64,000 bases of DNA from Bacillus safensis FO-36b (GCF_000691165.1 NZ_ASJD01000003.1:1-64000); one strand, 5' to 3'; shown: positions 33,871 through 43,743, counted from the first letter of the stretch. A program made the numbers and translations. The notes: a model not told the origin generated them from the letters alone.

Positions 33871-34829
33871 GTATACACCTTCAGCATGATCCACCGAACA
33901 GGCATCCTGAAGTGCCAGACGAATGGTTTTCTCCACGAGAGCAAAAGAAAACAGAAGCCCATGCCATTAAAAGACCCTCTCTTTCCTATTGGGCTGATAC
34001 ATGGAGGCGGCTGAAGCAAAATAAGCTTGCGATGTTTAGCCTATCGGTTCTGATTTTTCTTTTTGTCATGGCAGTCTTAGGCCCATTGCTTGCACCAAAT
34101 AGTGTGACAGAGCAGCGTCTTTCGATGCAAAATCTGCCGCCCTCGGCTGCTCACTGGTTTGGAACAGATGAGCTTGGACGAGATGTGTTCACACGCACTT
34201 GGTACGGAGCCCGTATTTCATTATTTGTGGGTGTCATGGCAGCCCTGATTGATTTTGCCATCGGTGTGATTTATGGGGGCATAGCGGGCTATAAGGGAGG
34301 CAAATACGACCATGTCATGATGAGAATTGTCGAGGTGCTCTACGGACTTCCTTATTTACTCGTCGTCATTTTATTGATGGTGCTCATGGGGCCAGGGCTT
34401 GTCACCATTATTGTAGCGCTCACTGTCACCGGATGGATTGGAATGGCAAGAATTGTGAGAGGTCAGGTTCTTCAGCTGAAAAGCCAGGAATATGTGCTTG
34501 CCTCAAAAACCTTTGGTGCCAAAAGCCTGCGGATCATTCGCCGCAACCTGCTGCCGAATACGATGGGGCCGATTATCGTCCAAATGACCCTGACTGTACC
34601 GACCGCGATATTTGCTGAAGCGTTCCTAAGCTTTCTCGGTTTAGGTATTCAAGCCCCGTTTGCAAGCTGGGGCGTGATGGCTAATGACGCTTTGCCGACT
34701 GTGCTGTCAGATAATGGACATTGGTGGCGTTTATTTTTCCCTGCATTTTTTATTTCACTCACGATGTTTTGCTTTAACAATTTAGGTGATGGCTTGCAAG
34801 ATGCGCTTGATCCAAAGATGAAGAGGTGA
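33867..34829 (+). CDS. dppC: Dipeptide ABC transporter permease DppC
   Basis: 320 residues. Hydrophilic N-terminus of about 50 residues, then six membrane segments, GTDELGRDVFTRTWYGAR and the EAA loop QEYVLASKTFGAKSLRIIRR. Second half of the transport channel with DppB. Confidence 0.92.
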   Translation: MSIHLQHDPPNRHPEVPDEWFSPREQKKTEAHAIKRPSLSYWADTWRRLKQNKLAMFSLSVLIFLFVMAVLGPLLAPNSVTEQRLSMQNLPPSAAHWFGTDELGRDVFTRTWYGARISLFVGVMAALIDFAIGVIYGGIAGYKGGKYDHVMMRIVEVLYGLPYLLVVILLMVLMGPGLVTIIVALTVTGWIGMARIVRGQVLQLKSQEYVLASKTFGAKSLRIIRRNLLPNTMGPIIVQMTLTVPTAIFAEAFLSFLGLGIQAPFASWGVMANDALPTVLSDNGHWWRLFFPAFFISLTMFCFNNLGDGLQDALDPKMKR

Positions 34830-34835
34830 AGCGCT

Positions 34836-35846
34836 TTGAAAAAAGTTCTACAAATTATCGATCTGCACGTCAGTTTTCGGACATACGGCGGTTCAGTTCA
34901 AGCAGTACGCGGAGTGAATGTCGATGTATATGAAAAAGAAACCCTCGCCATTGTGGGAGAATCAGGCTGCGGAAAAAGTGTGACATCACAAAGCATTATG
35001 AGGCTTCTGCCTGCATACAGCGCGCAAGTCGATCAGGGAGAAATCTGGTTTCAAGACCGCAACTTGCTGTCATTATCTGAAAAAGAAATGCGCGCCATAC
35101 GAGGCGTGGATATTTCGATGATCTTCCAAGATCCGATGACAGCACTCAACCCAACCTTGACAATAGGAGATCAGCTGATGGAGGCGGCGAAGGAGCATCA
35201 AAAGCTGACGAAAAAAGAAGTGAAAGAAGCCGCCATACAGATGCTTGATTTGGTTGGTATTCCGCAGCCAAAGGAGAGACTAAAGCAATATCCGCACCAA
35301 TTCAGCGGGGGAATGAGGCAGCGGCTCATGATTGCCATGGCACTGATTTGTGAGCCAAAGGTGCTGATCGCAGATGAACCGACGACCGCGCTGGATGTGA
35401 CCATACAGGCACAAATTTTAGAGCTGTTTAAAGAGATTCAGAGGAAAACAGGGGTTACCATTATCTTAATCACACACGACTTAGGGGTCGTAGCCCAAGT
35501 TGCCGACCGGGTAGCGGTCATGTACGGAGGGAAAATGGTTGAAACTGGAACAAGGCAGGATATTTTTTACAGTCCGCAGCATCCTTATACAAAAGGGCTC
35601 CTGCAATCCGTTCCAAGACTTGATATGAAAGATGAACTGATTCCGATTGAAGGAAGCCCGCCTGATTTATTTGCACCGCCAAAGGGCTGTCCGTATACCG
35701 ATCGCTGCCCGGCTGCCATGAAAGTGTGTGATCATATCATGCCGCACGAAACGCAGCGGTCACCTACTCATACAGTGCATTGCTGGCTTCAGGATGAGCG
35801 AGCGAACCAAGCGATGTTATCTGCAACACAAAGGGGGAGTTTTTGA
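34836..35846 (+). CDS. dppD: Dipeptide ABC transporter ATPase DppD
   Basis: 336 residues. Walker [18 protein letters not shown], signature [15 protein letters not shown], Walker [13 protein letters not shown], and the oligopeptide-transporter C-terminal Cys cluster [15 protein letters not shown] (iron-sulfur type). TTG start 34836 behind AGAGGTGA. Overlaps dppE. Confidence 0.92.
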   Translation: MKKVLQIIDLHVSFRTYGGSVQAVRGVNVDVYEKETLAIVGESGCGKSVTSQSIMRLLPAYSAQVDQGEIWFQDRNLLSLSEKEMRAIRGVDISMIFQDPMTALNPTLTIGDQLMEAAKEHQKLTKKEVKEAAIQMLDLVGIPQPKERLKQYPHQFSGGMRQRLMIAMALICEPKVLIADEPTTALDVTIQAQILELFKEIQRKTGVTIILITHDLGVVAQVADRVAVMYGGKMVETGTRQDIFYSPQHPYTKGLLQSVPRLDMKDELIPIEGSPPDLFAPPKGCPYTDRCPAAMKVCDHIMPHETQRSPTHTVHCWLQDERANQAMLSATQRGSF

Positions 35847-37468
35847 TGAGGAAAAAAGGGTGGATCATCAGTATTTGTTTGTTTATCATCATACTGCTCG
35901 CTGGATGTACAGCCAATGAGCAAGCAGGTAAAGGATCATCAAGCAATAAGGATGAAAAGAAAGTATTAACCTTAAATAACGAAAACGAACCGACGTCATT
36001 TGACCCGCCGATTGGTTTTAATAATGTATCGTGGCAAGGTCTGAATAACTTAATGGAGGGATTAACAAGACTGAACGAAAAGCACGAACCATCTCCTGCA
36101 ATGGCGGAAAAATGGGAGATTTCAGAGGATGGAAAAACATACACATTTCATTTAAGAGACGGCATCAAGTGGTCGAATGGTGACCCAGTGAAAGCGAGTG
36201 ACTTTGAATATGCGTGGAAGCGTCTGCTTGATCCGAAAACAGGCTCATCTGCATCCTTCTTAGCATACATGATTGAAGGCGGAGAGGCATTTAACAGCGG
36301 AAAAGGAAAGAAAGAGGATGTAAAAGTCAGTGCTGAAAATGACAAAACGCTAAAGGTCACACTGGCATACCCGCAGAAATCGTTCTTAAATATGACCGCA
36401 AACCCTGCCTTTTTCCCTGTCAATGAGAAGGTAGCAGAGAAGGATCCAAACTGGGCAAAGGATGCCAAAACCTTTGTTGGGAATGGACCGTTTCAGCTGA
36501 CACAATGGAAGCATGATGAGAGCTTCACTATGGAAAAAAGTGAGACGTATTGGGACAAAAAAACAGTCAAGCTGGATCAGGTAAAGTGGCTGATGATCAG
36601 TGATCGAAACACTGATTATCAAATGTATCAATCGGGAGATTTGGACACTGCCTTTGTCCCAGCAGAACAAAGTGAAAATTTGCTGAAAAATAAAGACGTA
36701 CAAATTGAAGATCAGGCCGGACTGTTCTTTTATCGTCTGAATGTGAACATGGAACCTTTTCAAAATAAGAACATTCGCAAAGCCTTTCAAATGGCGATCA
36801 ACCCGCAAGATATCGTGGATTATGTCACGAAGAATAAAGAGAAGCCTGCCCGCGCCTTCGTTTCACCGGGGATTTTAGATTCAAAGGGTGATGATTTCAG
36901 AGAAGCTGGCGGCGATCTTGTCAAACAAGATACGAGTGAAGCTGCGAAGCTATTAGAAAAAGGGCTGAAAGAAGAAAACTATTCAAAGCTGCCGCCCGTC
37001 ACATTAACATATAGCACAAAGCCTGAGAATAAGAAAAAAGCTGAAGCCATCCAGCAGCAATTAAAAGAAGCGCTGGGTGTGGACGTGAAGCTTGCAAACA
37101 TGGAAGCCAATGTATTTGCAGAAGATCAAAAGGCGCTGAAATTCCAATTCTCGCAAAGTTCATTTTTAGCAGACTATGCAGATCCGATCAATTTCCTAGA
37201 GAGCTTCCAAACAGGGAATGCGATGAACCGGACTGGATGGTCAAACGACACCTATGATCAGCTGATTAAAAAGGCAAGCCAGGAAGCAGATGAACAAAAA
37301 AGAAACAGCATCCTTCATGATGCAGAGGCACTTCTCATTGAAGAAGCACCGATCATTCCAATTCATTTTTATAACCAAGTGCATTTGCAAAAAGAGGGCG
37401 TGAAGGGAATTGTCCGCCACCCTGTTGGGTATATCGATTTGAAATGGGCACAAGTAGATGGAGAGTAA
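35846..37468 (+). CDS. dppE: Peptide-binding lipoprotein DppE
   Basis: 540 residues. Lipobox LLAGC near residue 20, then an SBP family 5 domain (LNNENEPTSFDPPIGFNN, AEKWEISEDGKTYTFHLRDG, DGIKWSNGDPVKASDFEYAW). Captures murein peptides such as the tripeptide L-Ala-gamma-D-Glu-mDap for DppBCD. ATG 35846 overlaps the dppD stop (TGATG). In B. subtilis the ykf genes follow directly; here repeat copy B lies between. Confidence 0.92.
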   Translation: MRKKGWIISICLFIIILLAGCTANEQAGKGSSSNKDEKKVLTLNNENEPTSFDPPIGFNNVSWQGLNNLMEGLTRLNEKHEPSPAMAEKWEISEDGKTYTFHLRDGIKWSNGDPVKASDFEYAWKRLLDPKTGSSASFLAYMIEGGEAFNSGKGKKEDVKVSAENDKTLKVTLAYPQKSFLNMTANPAFFPVNEKVAEKDPNWAKDAKTFVGNGPFQLTQWKHDESFTMEKSETYWDKKTVKLDQVKWLMISDRNTDYQMYQSGDLDTAFVPAEQSENLLKNKDVQIEDQAGLFFYRLNVNMEPFQNKNIRKAFQMAINPQDIVDYVTKNKEKPARAFVSPGILDSKGDDFREAGGDLVKQDTSEAAKLLEKGLKEENYSKLPPVTLTYSTKPENKKKAEAIQQQLKEALGVDVKLANMEANVFAEDQKALKFQFSQSSFLADYADPINFLESFQTGNAMNRTGWSNDTYDQLIKKASQEADEQKRNSILHDAEALLIEEAPIIPIHFYNQVHLQKEGVKGIVRHPVGYIDLKWAQVDGE

Positions 37469-37488
37469 TTGAAGGAAAAGAGGAACAC

Positions 37489-37711
37489 GGACGCTTTGAA
37501 CAAAAGCGTCTCAGCGCGCGGACAAACCCTCGCATTCTTTGTCAGTCCTGCGCTCGGTACTCACGAATGTCAAATTCGCTCCGCTCCGATGCTCGTCCTT
37601 CCTAGGGCTGCAAAGGTTTTCAGGTCACGCTGAATAGAAGACAAAGGGCTAAAATAAAGATCATTTTAGCTCTTTGTCAACAATATGGGACGCTTTGAAC
37701 AAAAGCGTCTG
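37489..37711. repeat. Dispersed intergenic repeat, copy B, flanked by duplicated terminator hairpins
   Basis: Core 37521-37678 (158 bp) starts GACAAACCCTCGCATTCTTT and ends in a hairpin with GGGCTAAAAT / ATTTTAGCTC then CTTTGTC. On each side lies the same 21-bp hairpin GACGCTTTGAACAAAAGCGTC (37490-37510 and 37689-37709). AGGAACA left of the first copy pairs with TGTTCCT right of the second, as expected if one long terminator stem had been split and its tip duplicated by an insertion. Confidence 0.85.
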
Positions 37712-37783
37712 TTCCTTTATTTGTTCATGTTATGGAGAAGATGCCCATAGATTGTAAGAAATAAAGAGAAAGAGGGGATTGGC

Positions 37784-38725
37784 ATGAACCAGCTGCCAGC
37801 GGCGCTTCAAACAGGGGATACGGTGGGGGTTATCGCACCAGCAAGCCCGCCTGATGAATTGAAATTAGCAAAAGGGATTGCCTTTTTAGAAAGCCTTGGG
37901 CTGAAGGTGAAAAAAGGGAAGTATCTTGATTCCCGGTACGGATATTTAGCAGGTCGTGATCATGAAAGAGTGGAAGATCTTCATGGCATGTTTCAAGATC
38001 CAGAAGTCAAAGCGGTTATTTGTGCCTGCGGAGGGTACGGAACTGGAAGACTTGCGGAAGTCATTGACTATGATCTCATTCGCCGGAATCCAAAAATCTT
38101 TTGGGGTTATAGTGACATTACGTTTTTACATACGGCCATCCAGCAGCAGACGGGTCTTGTGACTTTTCATGGTCCAATGCTTTCCTCTGATGTGGGACTT
38201 GAAGAGGTCCATCCGTATACGAAGGATACCTTTTTGCAGCTGTTCACGCCGAAGGCCTTTACGTATTCGCATCACTTGTCACCTCTTCATACCTTCTACC
38301 CCGGCACCGCTTCAGGGGACATCATAGGAGGGAATCTTGCCCTCATCGTGACAACACTTGGCACACCTTTTGAAATTGATACGAAGGGAAAGCTGTTGTT
38401 CATTGAAGATATTGACGAAGAGCCTTATAAAATCGATCGCATGATGCAGCATCTCACCTCTGCTGGAAAATTGGATGATGCGGCTGGATTCATCATTGGC
38501 GATTTTCATCAATGTGAACCAAAAAAGAAAGACCAGTCCTTAACGTTGGAACAGCTATGGGAAACCTATATTGTGCCGCAAAAGAAACCTGCACTTGGCG
38601 GCTTTCGGATCGGTCATTCATCACCGAACTTTGCCATTCCGATGGGCGTGCAGGCTGCACTAGATGCGGCAGGGAAGAAACTGCACATTTCTCCAGGCGT
38701 TGCAGCGAAAGAGGCGATTAAATGA
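37784..38725 (+). CDS. ykfA: LD-carboxypeptidase YkfA (MccF-like)
   Basis: 313 residues of the S66 peptidase family. Nucleophile Ser in FWGYSDITFLH, TFHGPMLSSD, Glu in LFIEDIDEEPYKIDRM, His near the C-terminus in FRIGHSSPNFAIP. Removes the terminal residue from murein tetrapeptides or hydrolyses microcin-like aminoacyl nucleotides. Start ATG has AGGGGA upstream. First gene after the repeat element; a promoter for it was not clear, so expression may rely on read-through from dpp. Confidence 0.88.
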   Translation: MNQLPAALQTGDTVGVIAPASPPDELKLAKGIAFLESLGLKVKKGKYLDSRYGYLAGRDHERVEDLHGMFQDPEVKAVICACGGYGTGRLAEVIDYDLIRRNPKIFWGYSDITFLHTAIQQQTGLVTFHGPMLSSDVGLEEVHPYTKDTFLQLFTPKAFTYSHHLSPLHTFYPGTASGDIIGGNLALIVTTLGTPFEIDTKGKLLFIEDIDEEPYKIDRMMQHLTSAGKLDDAAGFIIGDFHQCEPKKKDQSLTLEQLWETYIVPQKKPALGGFRIGHSSPNFAIPMGVQAALDAAGKKLHISPGVAAKEAIK

Positions 38726-39801
38726 AAATTGTGGATGTTCGTACATGCAGAACGAGTGTACCGCTAAAAAAGCCTTTCAAAACCGCTTTAAGAACGGTGT
38801 ATGACGCAGCATCTCTGATCGTCATCATCACATATGATCAAGGTGACGTCAGCTACGGAGAGGCAGTTCCCACATCGGTGATTACAGGAGAAACGCTGGA
38901 AAGCATCGACTATGCCATCTGTGAAGTGATCAGACCCATTTTGCTCGGGGCTTCCTTGGCAGAGTATGAACAAATCTTTTCTGCTATGAACCGCGTGCTC
39001 GCAAGCAACACAAGCGCAAAGGCTGCAATCGATATGGCCATTTATGATGGCTTAGCAAAGCAGGCAGGACTTCCGCTTTATCAATACCTTGGCGGATATC
39101 GTCATCAGCTCGAAACCGACTATACGGTCAGTGTAAACCGGCCGCTTGAGATGGCGGAAGATGCGAAGCAATACGCAGCCGAAGGCTTTCAGACGTTAAA
39201 GGTTAAAGTAGGAAAAGATGATATACACACGGATATTCAGCGGATCAAGCGGATTCGAGAAAAAGTCGGTCCGGATATTCAGATCAGGCTCGACGCCAAT
39301 CAGGGCTGGACGTGGAAGGAAGCGATCACAGCCATTCGAAAAATGGAAGCGCTGAATATTGAACTAGTAGAACAGCCAGTGCCGAAAGAAGATATTGAAG
39401 GGCTGCGCCGTGTGACAGAAGCAACTGAAACACTGATTATGGCAGACGAAAGCATTTTCAGTTTTCATGATGCCATTAGGGTGCTTGAAACGAGAAGCTG
39501 CGATCTGATCAATTTAAAATTAATGAAATCAGGCGGCATAAAAGAAGCATTAAAAATCAATGCCCTAGCCGAAGCATACGGTGTTCAGTGCATGGTTGGC
39601 AGTATGATTGAGTCAAAGCTTGGCATTACAGCTGCGGCACATTTCGCCGCAAGCCAGCCGAATATCACCCGCTGCGATTTTGATGCCCCGCTTATGCTGA
39701 AAGAGGACTTGATAGACGGAGGAATCGTGTACAAAGGAAAAGACATATTTTTACCGCTGCATCATGGGTTAGGCATTCAAGGGGTGAAAGGAGTCTCATG
39801 A
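38722..39801 (+). CDS. ykfB: L-Ala-D/L-Glu epimerase YkfB
   Basis: 359 residues, enolase superfamily (muconate-lactonising subgroup). Catalytic Lys in TLKVKVGKDD, metal ligands in IRLDANQGWTW, NIELVEQPVPKED and IMADESIFS, second Lys in DLINLKLMKSGGIKEA. Epimerises L-Ala-D-Glu from cell-wall turnover to L-Ala-L-Glu. Overlaps ykfA by four bases. Confidence 0.92.
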   Translation: MKIVDVRTCRTSVPLKKPFKTALRTVYDAASLIVIITYDQGDVSYGEAVPTSVITGETLESIDYAICEVIRPILLGASLAEYEQIFSAMNRVLASNTSAKAAIDMAIYDGLAKQAGLPLYQYLGGYRHQLETDYTVSVNRPLEMAEDAKQYAAEGFQTLKVKVGKDDIHTDIQRIKRIREKVGPDIQIRLDANQGWTWKEAITAIRKMEALNIELVEQPVPKEDIEGLRRVTEATETLIMADESIFSFHDAIRVLETRSCDLINLKLMKSGGIKEALKINALAEAYGVQCMVGSMIESKLGITAAAHFAASQPNITRCDFDAPLMLKEDLIDGGIVYKGKDIFLPLHHGLGIQGVKGVS

Positions 39802-40718
39802 TGATATACGAATCAAAGGTTCCAGTCGCTAACGTATGGACAGCGCCGCATTCGCCGAGAGAAATCGATCAGAAGGTACTTCAGGACTCCATCAACATCA
39901 AAGAGTGGATTGACCAGCAAACATATGAAGAAAAGCTGGCTTTATGTGAAGAAAATTTGATTCAATCTCAAATACTGCTCGGCGAACGAGTGATTGGATT
40001 AGAAGAGACAGATGGCTGGATAAAAGTCGTCATACCGCAGCAGGCCAGCCGGAAACATCCAGAAGGCTATCCAGGCTATATACCTGCTGAGCAATTAAAC
40101 CAAGTAACTGAGGGAAGTGCGTCAGCTGTATCTCTTATCGTTTGTCAGAAAAAAGCCACGCTATATCAAAACGGGGAACCAGATATGGAGATTAGTTTTT
40201 TAACAGAGCTGGCAGCAGCCAAAGAAACTGATGATCAATTTCATGTTGTCACCCCAGTAGGAATAAGAGAAATCAACAAAGCGGATGTACGCCCAGGCTC
40301 ACATGCTTTCTCTCTGATAGGCAAAGATGTCGTAGACGCAGGAAAACAATTTATAGGCCTTTCGTATTTATGGGGAGGCATGAGCAGCTTTGGCTATGAT
40401 TGTTCAGGCTTTGCTTACAGCATGTACAAAGCGTGCGGATATCTTTTGCCGAGAGATGCAAGTGACCAAGCTGTTCAAGGAACGCCGGTTACATCAAGCC
40501 ATTTAGAACAAGGCGACTTGCTGTTTTTTGCAAATGAAAACGGAAAAGGAGCGGTCCGCCATGTAGGGATCTACGCTGGGAACGGGATGATGCTTCATTC
40601 GCCCAAAACTGGCAGACAAATTGAGCTTCTCTCCCTTTCTGGCACTTCATATGAAAAGGAATGGGCAGGTGCAAGGCGGTATTTACCAAGCGAGAGGAGG
40701 AGCGATCATGACAGTTGA
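39798..40718 (+). CDS. ykfC: Gamma-D-glutamyl-L-diamino acid endopeptidase YkfC
   Basis: 306 residues. SH3-like N-terminal region (about residues 10-165) and a C-terminal NlpC/P60 domain with Cys in WGGMSSFGYDCSGFAYSMY and His in VRHVGIYAGNGMMLHSP. No signal peptide, so it acts in the cytoplasm on imported murein peptides, cutting the gamma-D-Glu-mDap bond. Two adjacent ATGs (39798, 39801) follow AAAGGAG. Confidence 0.92.
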   Translation: MMIYESKVPVANVWTAPHSPREIDQKVLQDSINIKEWIDQQTYEEKLALCEENLIQSQILLGERVIGLEETDGWIKVVIPQQASRKHPEGYPGYIPAEQLNQVTEGSASAVSLIVCQKKATLYQNGEPDMEISFLTELAAAKETDDQFHVVTPVGIREINKADVRPGSHAFSLIGKDVVDAGKQFIGLSYLWGGMSSFGYDCSGFAYSMYKACGYLLPRDASDQAVQGTPVTSSHLEQGDLLFFANENGKGAVRHVGIYAGNGMMLHSPKTGRQIELLSLSGTSYEKEWAGARRYLPSERRSDHDS

Positions 40719-41676
40719 ACCACTCTTACAAGTAAACAACCTTAAAAAACATTTTCATCTATCGAAAGGGAGAACCTTAAAAGCGCTGGATGGTGTCTCT
40801 TTTCAGCTGAAACAAGGAGAAACCTTTGGTCTCGTTGGTGAGTCTGGCTGCGGCAAATCCACACTTGGAAAAGTGCTCATGCGTCTTTATGAACCTACAG
40901 ATGGTGAAGCCTTATATGAAGGGAAAAGTCTTCACCACCTTTCTAAAAAAGAATCATTTGATTTCAACCGGCAAATGCAAATGGTCTTTCAAGATCCGTA
41001 TTCCTCGTTAAATCCAAGACTGTCAGTAAAAGATATTATGCTGGAGCCAATGGAGATTCATCAGCTTTATGGCAGTCAAAAGAAAAGGATTGCCCGCGTG
41101 AAAGATCTGCTTGAAGCGGTAGGATTAAGCTATGATTTTGCTACCCGCTATCCGCACGAATTTAGCGGGGGACAGAGGCAGAGAATCGGCATTGCAAGAG
41201 CACTTGCCTTAGCGCCAAAATTTATTGTGGCAGATGAGCCGATTTCTGCACTAGACGTCTCCGTCCAAGCGCAGGTCGTGAACCTGCTGAAAAAACTGCA
41301 AAAAGAGGAAGGATTAACTTTTCTTTTTATTGCACATGACTTGTCCATGGTGAAATATATTAGTGACCGGATCGGTGTCATGTATTTAGGTCATCTCGTC
41401 GAATTGACGACGAGTGATGCATTATATCAAACACCGCTTCACCCATATACACAAGCCTTGCTGTCTGCCATCCCCATTCCAGATCCTGACGTAGAGGACA
41501 AGCGCAAAAGGTTTATTTTAAAAGGAGAAATTCCAAGTCCAGTGAACCCGCCAAGCGGCTGTGTATTTCGAACACGATGTCCTGCCGCGATGGATGTGTG
41601 TGCTGAAAAAAAGCCGACATTACAAGCGGTGGAAGAAGGACATGAAGTCGCCTGTCATTTATACAATAGAAAATAG
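40708..41676 (+). CDS. ykfD: Peptide ABC transporter ATPase YkfD
   Basis: 322 residues. Walker [18 protein letters not shown], signature FSGGQRQRIGIARAL, Walker B FIVADEPISALD and C-terminal Cys cluster GCVFRTRCPAAMDVC. OppF/DppF type, pairing with DppD as the second ATPase. ATG 40708 has GAGGAGG seven bases upstream and overlaps the ykfC stop by 11 bases; the frame is open further upstream inside ykfC. Confidence 0.92.
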   Translation: MTVEPLLQVNNLKKHFHLSKGRTLKALDGVSFQLKQGETFGLVGESGCGKSTLGKVLMRLYEPTDGEALYEGKSLHHLSKKESFDFNRQMQMVFQDPYSSLNPRLSVKDIMLEPMEIHQLYGSQKKRIARVKDLLEAVGLSYDFATRYPHEFSGGQRQRIGIARALALAPKFIVADEPISALDVSVQAQVVNLLKKLQKEEGLTFLFIAHDLSMVKYISDRIGVMYLGHLVELTTSDALYQTPLHPYTQALLSAIPIPDPDVEDKRKRFILKGEIPSPVNPPSGCVFRTRCPAAMDVCAEKKPTLQAVEEGHEVACHLYNRK

Positions 41677-41689
41677 GACAAGCCCGATA

Positions 41690-41734
41690 AAAAGCCAGCA
41701 AGTAGACAAACTGTTCTACATGCTGGCTTTTTTA
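41690..41734. terminator. Bidirectional terminator between ykfD and ykgA
   Basis: Stem AAAAGCCAGCA / TGCTGGCTTTT with a T-run, between convergent genes; it overlaps the 3' end of ykgA. Confidence 0.85.
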
Positions 41735-42597
41735 GTGGATGAACGCCGAATAGGCAATGTACAGCATCTGAAAGAGCCGCCAGATTTAATAATTTCCGAA
41801 AAGTCCACTTTAATAACGGTGTACCCGTGAGCGGTTAATAAAGCATTTGTTTCTTGGTTGCTGGGCAAGCTGATCACTTTTTTCTGACCAATGGATAAAA
41901 CATTTGGTCCAAGTGTGAATTGCTCTTGTTCGCTGATTTCAATCAAATCATAATACGTTTTGAGCAGCTGGAGATCCTTTTGCTTGAACGCTTCAGGATA
42001 AATGATTATCTCGTCATGAGACAGAATATTCATCACACAATCAAGATGCAAAATGTGAGGAGGAAGGTGAATCGGAATGATGTCATGATCCGGCAGTTCC
42101 TTTTTTAGCTGGTAGATAGCGGCTGAACTAGTTCTTTTGCTCGTGCCAACAAACACACGCTTCTGATCCACAAGCACATCGCCGCCTTCAATCGTTCCGT
42201 CTGTCAAAGTGACAGCTGACCACCCTTTTGCGTGTGCCCATTCTTTTAGGTATTGTTCTTCCCCTTGCCGAACCGGAGCGGCCATACTTGAAACAAACAG
42301 TGTCTGTCCAATCGTAAACCCAATATCCCGAGTGAAGACTTGCTCAGGGAAGCGTTCATTCGCCGGGAGCAGGATAGGCCGTACTTGATGATCTTTAAGG
42401 GTTTGGATCAATTGCTTATGCTGAGCGACTGCTTTCATTTGAGAAATATTTTCTTTCGCAAAATGTTTCTGGGTTTCGTTAATAATTTGTTTGATTTCCA
42501 TATAAATAGGACTGCATAAAAGAACTTCTTCTAAATCGTCGTATTCACTCATGCATTGCGGCATTTTGTATAATTGCTCTGCTCTCATAGAATCCAT
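41716..42597 (-). CDS. ykgA: Amidinotransferase / dimethylarginine dimethylaminohydrolase-like protein YkgA
   Basis: 293 residues, pentein fold. VFTRDIGFTIGQTLFVSSM and TIEGGDVLVDQKRVFVGTSKRTS correspond to the DDAH/arginine deiminase active-site segments; His in HILHLDCVMNIL; the C-terminal GSFRCCTLPIRR supplies the nucleophilic Cys. It should act on an arginine-like guanidino compound. ATG 42597 follows AAGGAGG by seven bases; the frame is open to 42750. Neighbours ykfD and ykhA match B. subtilis, though ykgB is missing. Confidence 0.82.
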   Translation of the reverse strand: MDSMRAEQLYKMPQCMSEYDDLEEVLLCSPIYMEIKQIINETQKHFAKENISQMKAVAQHKQLIQTLKDHQVRPILLPANERFPEQVFTRDIGFTIGQTLFVSSMAAPVRQGEEQYLKEWAHAKGWSAVTLTDGTIEGGDVLVDQKRVFVGTSKRTSSAAIYQLKKELPDHDIIPIHLPPHILHLDCVMNILSHDEIIIYPEAFKQKDLQLLKTYYDLIEISEQEQFTLGPNVLSIGQKKVISLPSNQETNALLTAHGYTVIKVDFSEIIKSGGSFRCCTLPIRRSSTKKASM

Positions 42598-42776
42598 CAA
42601 ATGGCCTCCTTGTTCATTCATAGTTCTATTATTCCTTCTTCTAGCCATGGTTGAAACATTTCCGAAAGAAAATCTCTCACATAAGACTAAAGCAAAAAGT
42701 TTAGACAAACCTAAAAGAATAGTGTTTAATAAAAGTCGTTCCGCATCCACGAAAACAGCAAGAAGGAGCTATGATG

Positions 42777-43298
42777 ATGAGTGAAGAAAATTTCAAATAC
42801 TGCAAGGAATCGAAAGTTGTTAAAACCAGCAGAGTATTCCCTCTCGATACGAATAACCACCAAACGTTATTTGGCGGGAAATTAATGAGTTATATAGATG
42901 ACATTGCCTCCATCTCGGCAGCAAGACACAGCCGCAGTGAAACGGTCACAGCTTCAATGGATTCTGTTGACTTTTTAGAGCCGATTGGACAAAAGGAGTC
43001 AGTATGCTTGGAATCCTATGTCACATGGGTGGGCACGTCTTCTATGGAAGTGTTCGTCAAAGTCATTAAAGAAAACTTGATGTCTGGAGAGCGCAGACTC
43101 GCAGCGACTTCATTTCTGACATTTGTCTCATTAGATGAAAACGGAAAGCCTAAACGAGTCCCGCAGGTGATGCCGGAAACAGAGGAAGAAATCATGCTTC
43201 ATCAAACAGCGAAGCAGCGGGCAGAGGAAAGAAAAAGCCGCCGAAAGCATAGTAAGGCGCTTGCTGACGCACTTGGGACAGATAAACCTTGGGCGTAA
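42777..43298 (+). CDS. ykhA: Acyl-CoA thioesterase YkhA, hotdog fold
   Basis: 173 residues. The acyl-CoA hydrolase signature NNHQTLFGGKLMSYIDDIAS lies near residue 25 and VGTSSMEVFVKVIKEN near 90. Hydrolyses acyl-CoA thioesters in the cytoplasm. Three in-frame ATGs occur (42771, 42774, 42777); 42777 has the best spacing from AGGAG. Divergent from ykgA. Confidence 0.87.
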   Translation: MSEENFKYCKESKVVKTSRVFPLDTNNHQTLFGGKLMSYIDDIASISAARHSRSETVTASMDSVDFLEPIGQKESVCLESYVTWVGTSSMEVFVKVIKENLMSGERRLAATSFLTFVSLDENGKPKRVPQVMPETEEEIMLHQTAKQRAEERKSRRKHSKALADALGTDKPWA

Positions 43299-43327
43299 AA
43301 ATCACCCTTTAAGCGGTGATTTTTTTC
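43297..43327 (+). terminator. Terminator of ykhA
   Basis: Stem AAAATCACC / GGTGATTTT followed by T-run, overlapping the stop codon. Confidence 0.85.
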
Positions 43328-43335
43328 TGTACCAG

Positions 43336-43392
43336 TATCTTGCATGGCAAGATAGTGTATGATAAGATAAAGCTATCTTGTGATGCAAGGTA
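43336..43392. promoter_or_regulatory. Twin palindromic operators ahead of the PadR gene
   Basis: TATCTTGCATGGCAAGATA (43336-43354, perfect 8+3+8) and TATCTTGTGATGCAAGGTA (43374-43392, imperfect) are 38 bp apart and flank a TATGAT -10 box at 43358. Arrangement and symmetry fit binding of the dimeric PadR protein encoded next. Confidence 0.65.
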
Positions 43393-43412
43393 CTGGAATC
43401 GGAGGAACAATC

Positions 43413-43739
43413 ATGACAACATCCACACAAATGCTAAAAGGAATTTTAGAAGGCTGTCTGCTGTCGATTATTTCTGAGGGCGAAATTTATGGGTATGAAA
43501 TGACGAAGAAGCTCGCGCATTATGGGTTTGATCAAATTAGTGAAGGCAGTATCTATCCGATTTTGTTGCGTATGCAAAAGGAACAGCTGGTGACCACCGT
43601 TACAAAAGCGTCAGCGAGCGGTCCGAAAAGGAAATACTATACGCTCACACAAGCGGGAGAACAAGCGCTCACAGAGTTTATTGACCGCTGGAATGAGCTT
43701 TCAAAAAATGTAAACCGCTTATTACAAAAAGGGAAGTGA
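43413..43739 (+). CDS. PadR-family transcriptional regulator
   Basis: 108 residues, winged helix of the PadR family: LKGILEGCLLSIISEGEIYGYEM, then ISEGSIYPILLRMQKEQLV and KRKYYTLTQAGEQAL. Probably represses its own operon through the adjacent palindromes. ATG 43413 follows GGAGG; the frame is open to 43380. Co-transcribed with the HAAS-type membrane protein. Confidence 0.88.
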   Translation: MTTSTQMLKGILEGCLLSIISEGEIYGYEMTKKLAHYGFDQISEGSIYPILLRMQKEQLVTTVTKASASGPKRKYYTLTQAGEQALTEFIDRWNELSKNVNRLLQKGK

Positions 43740-43743
43740 GATT

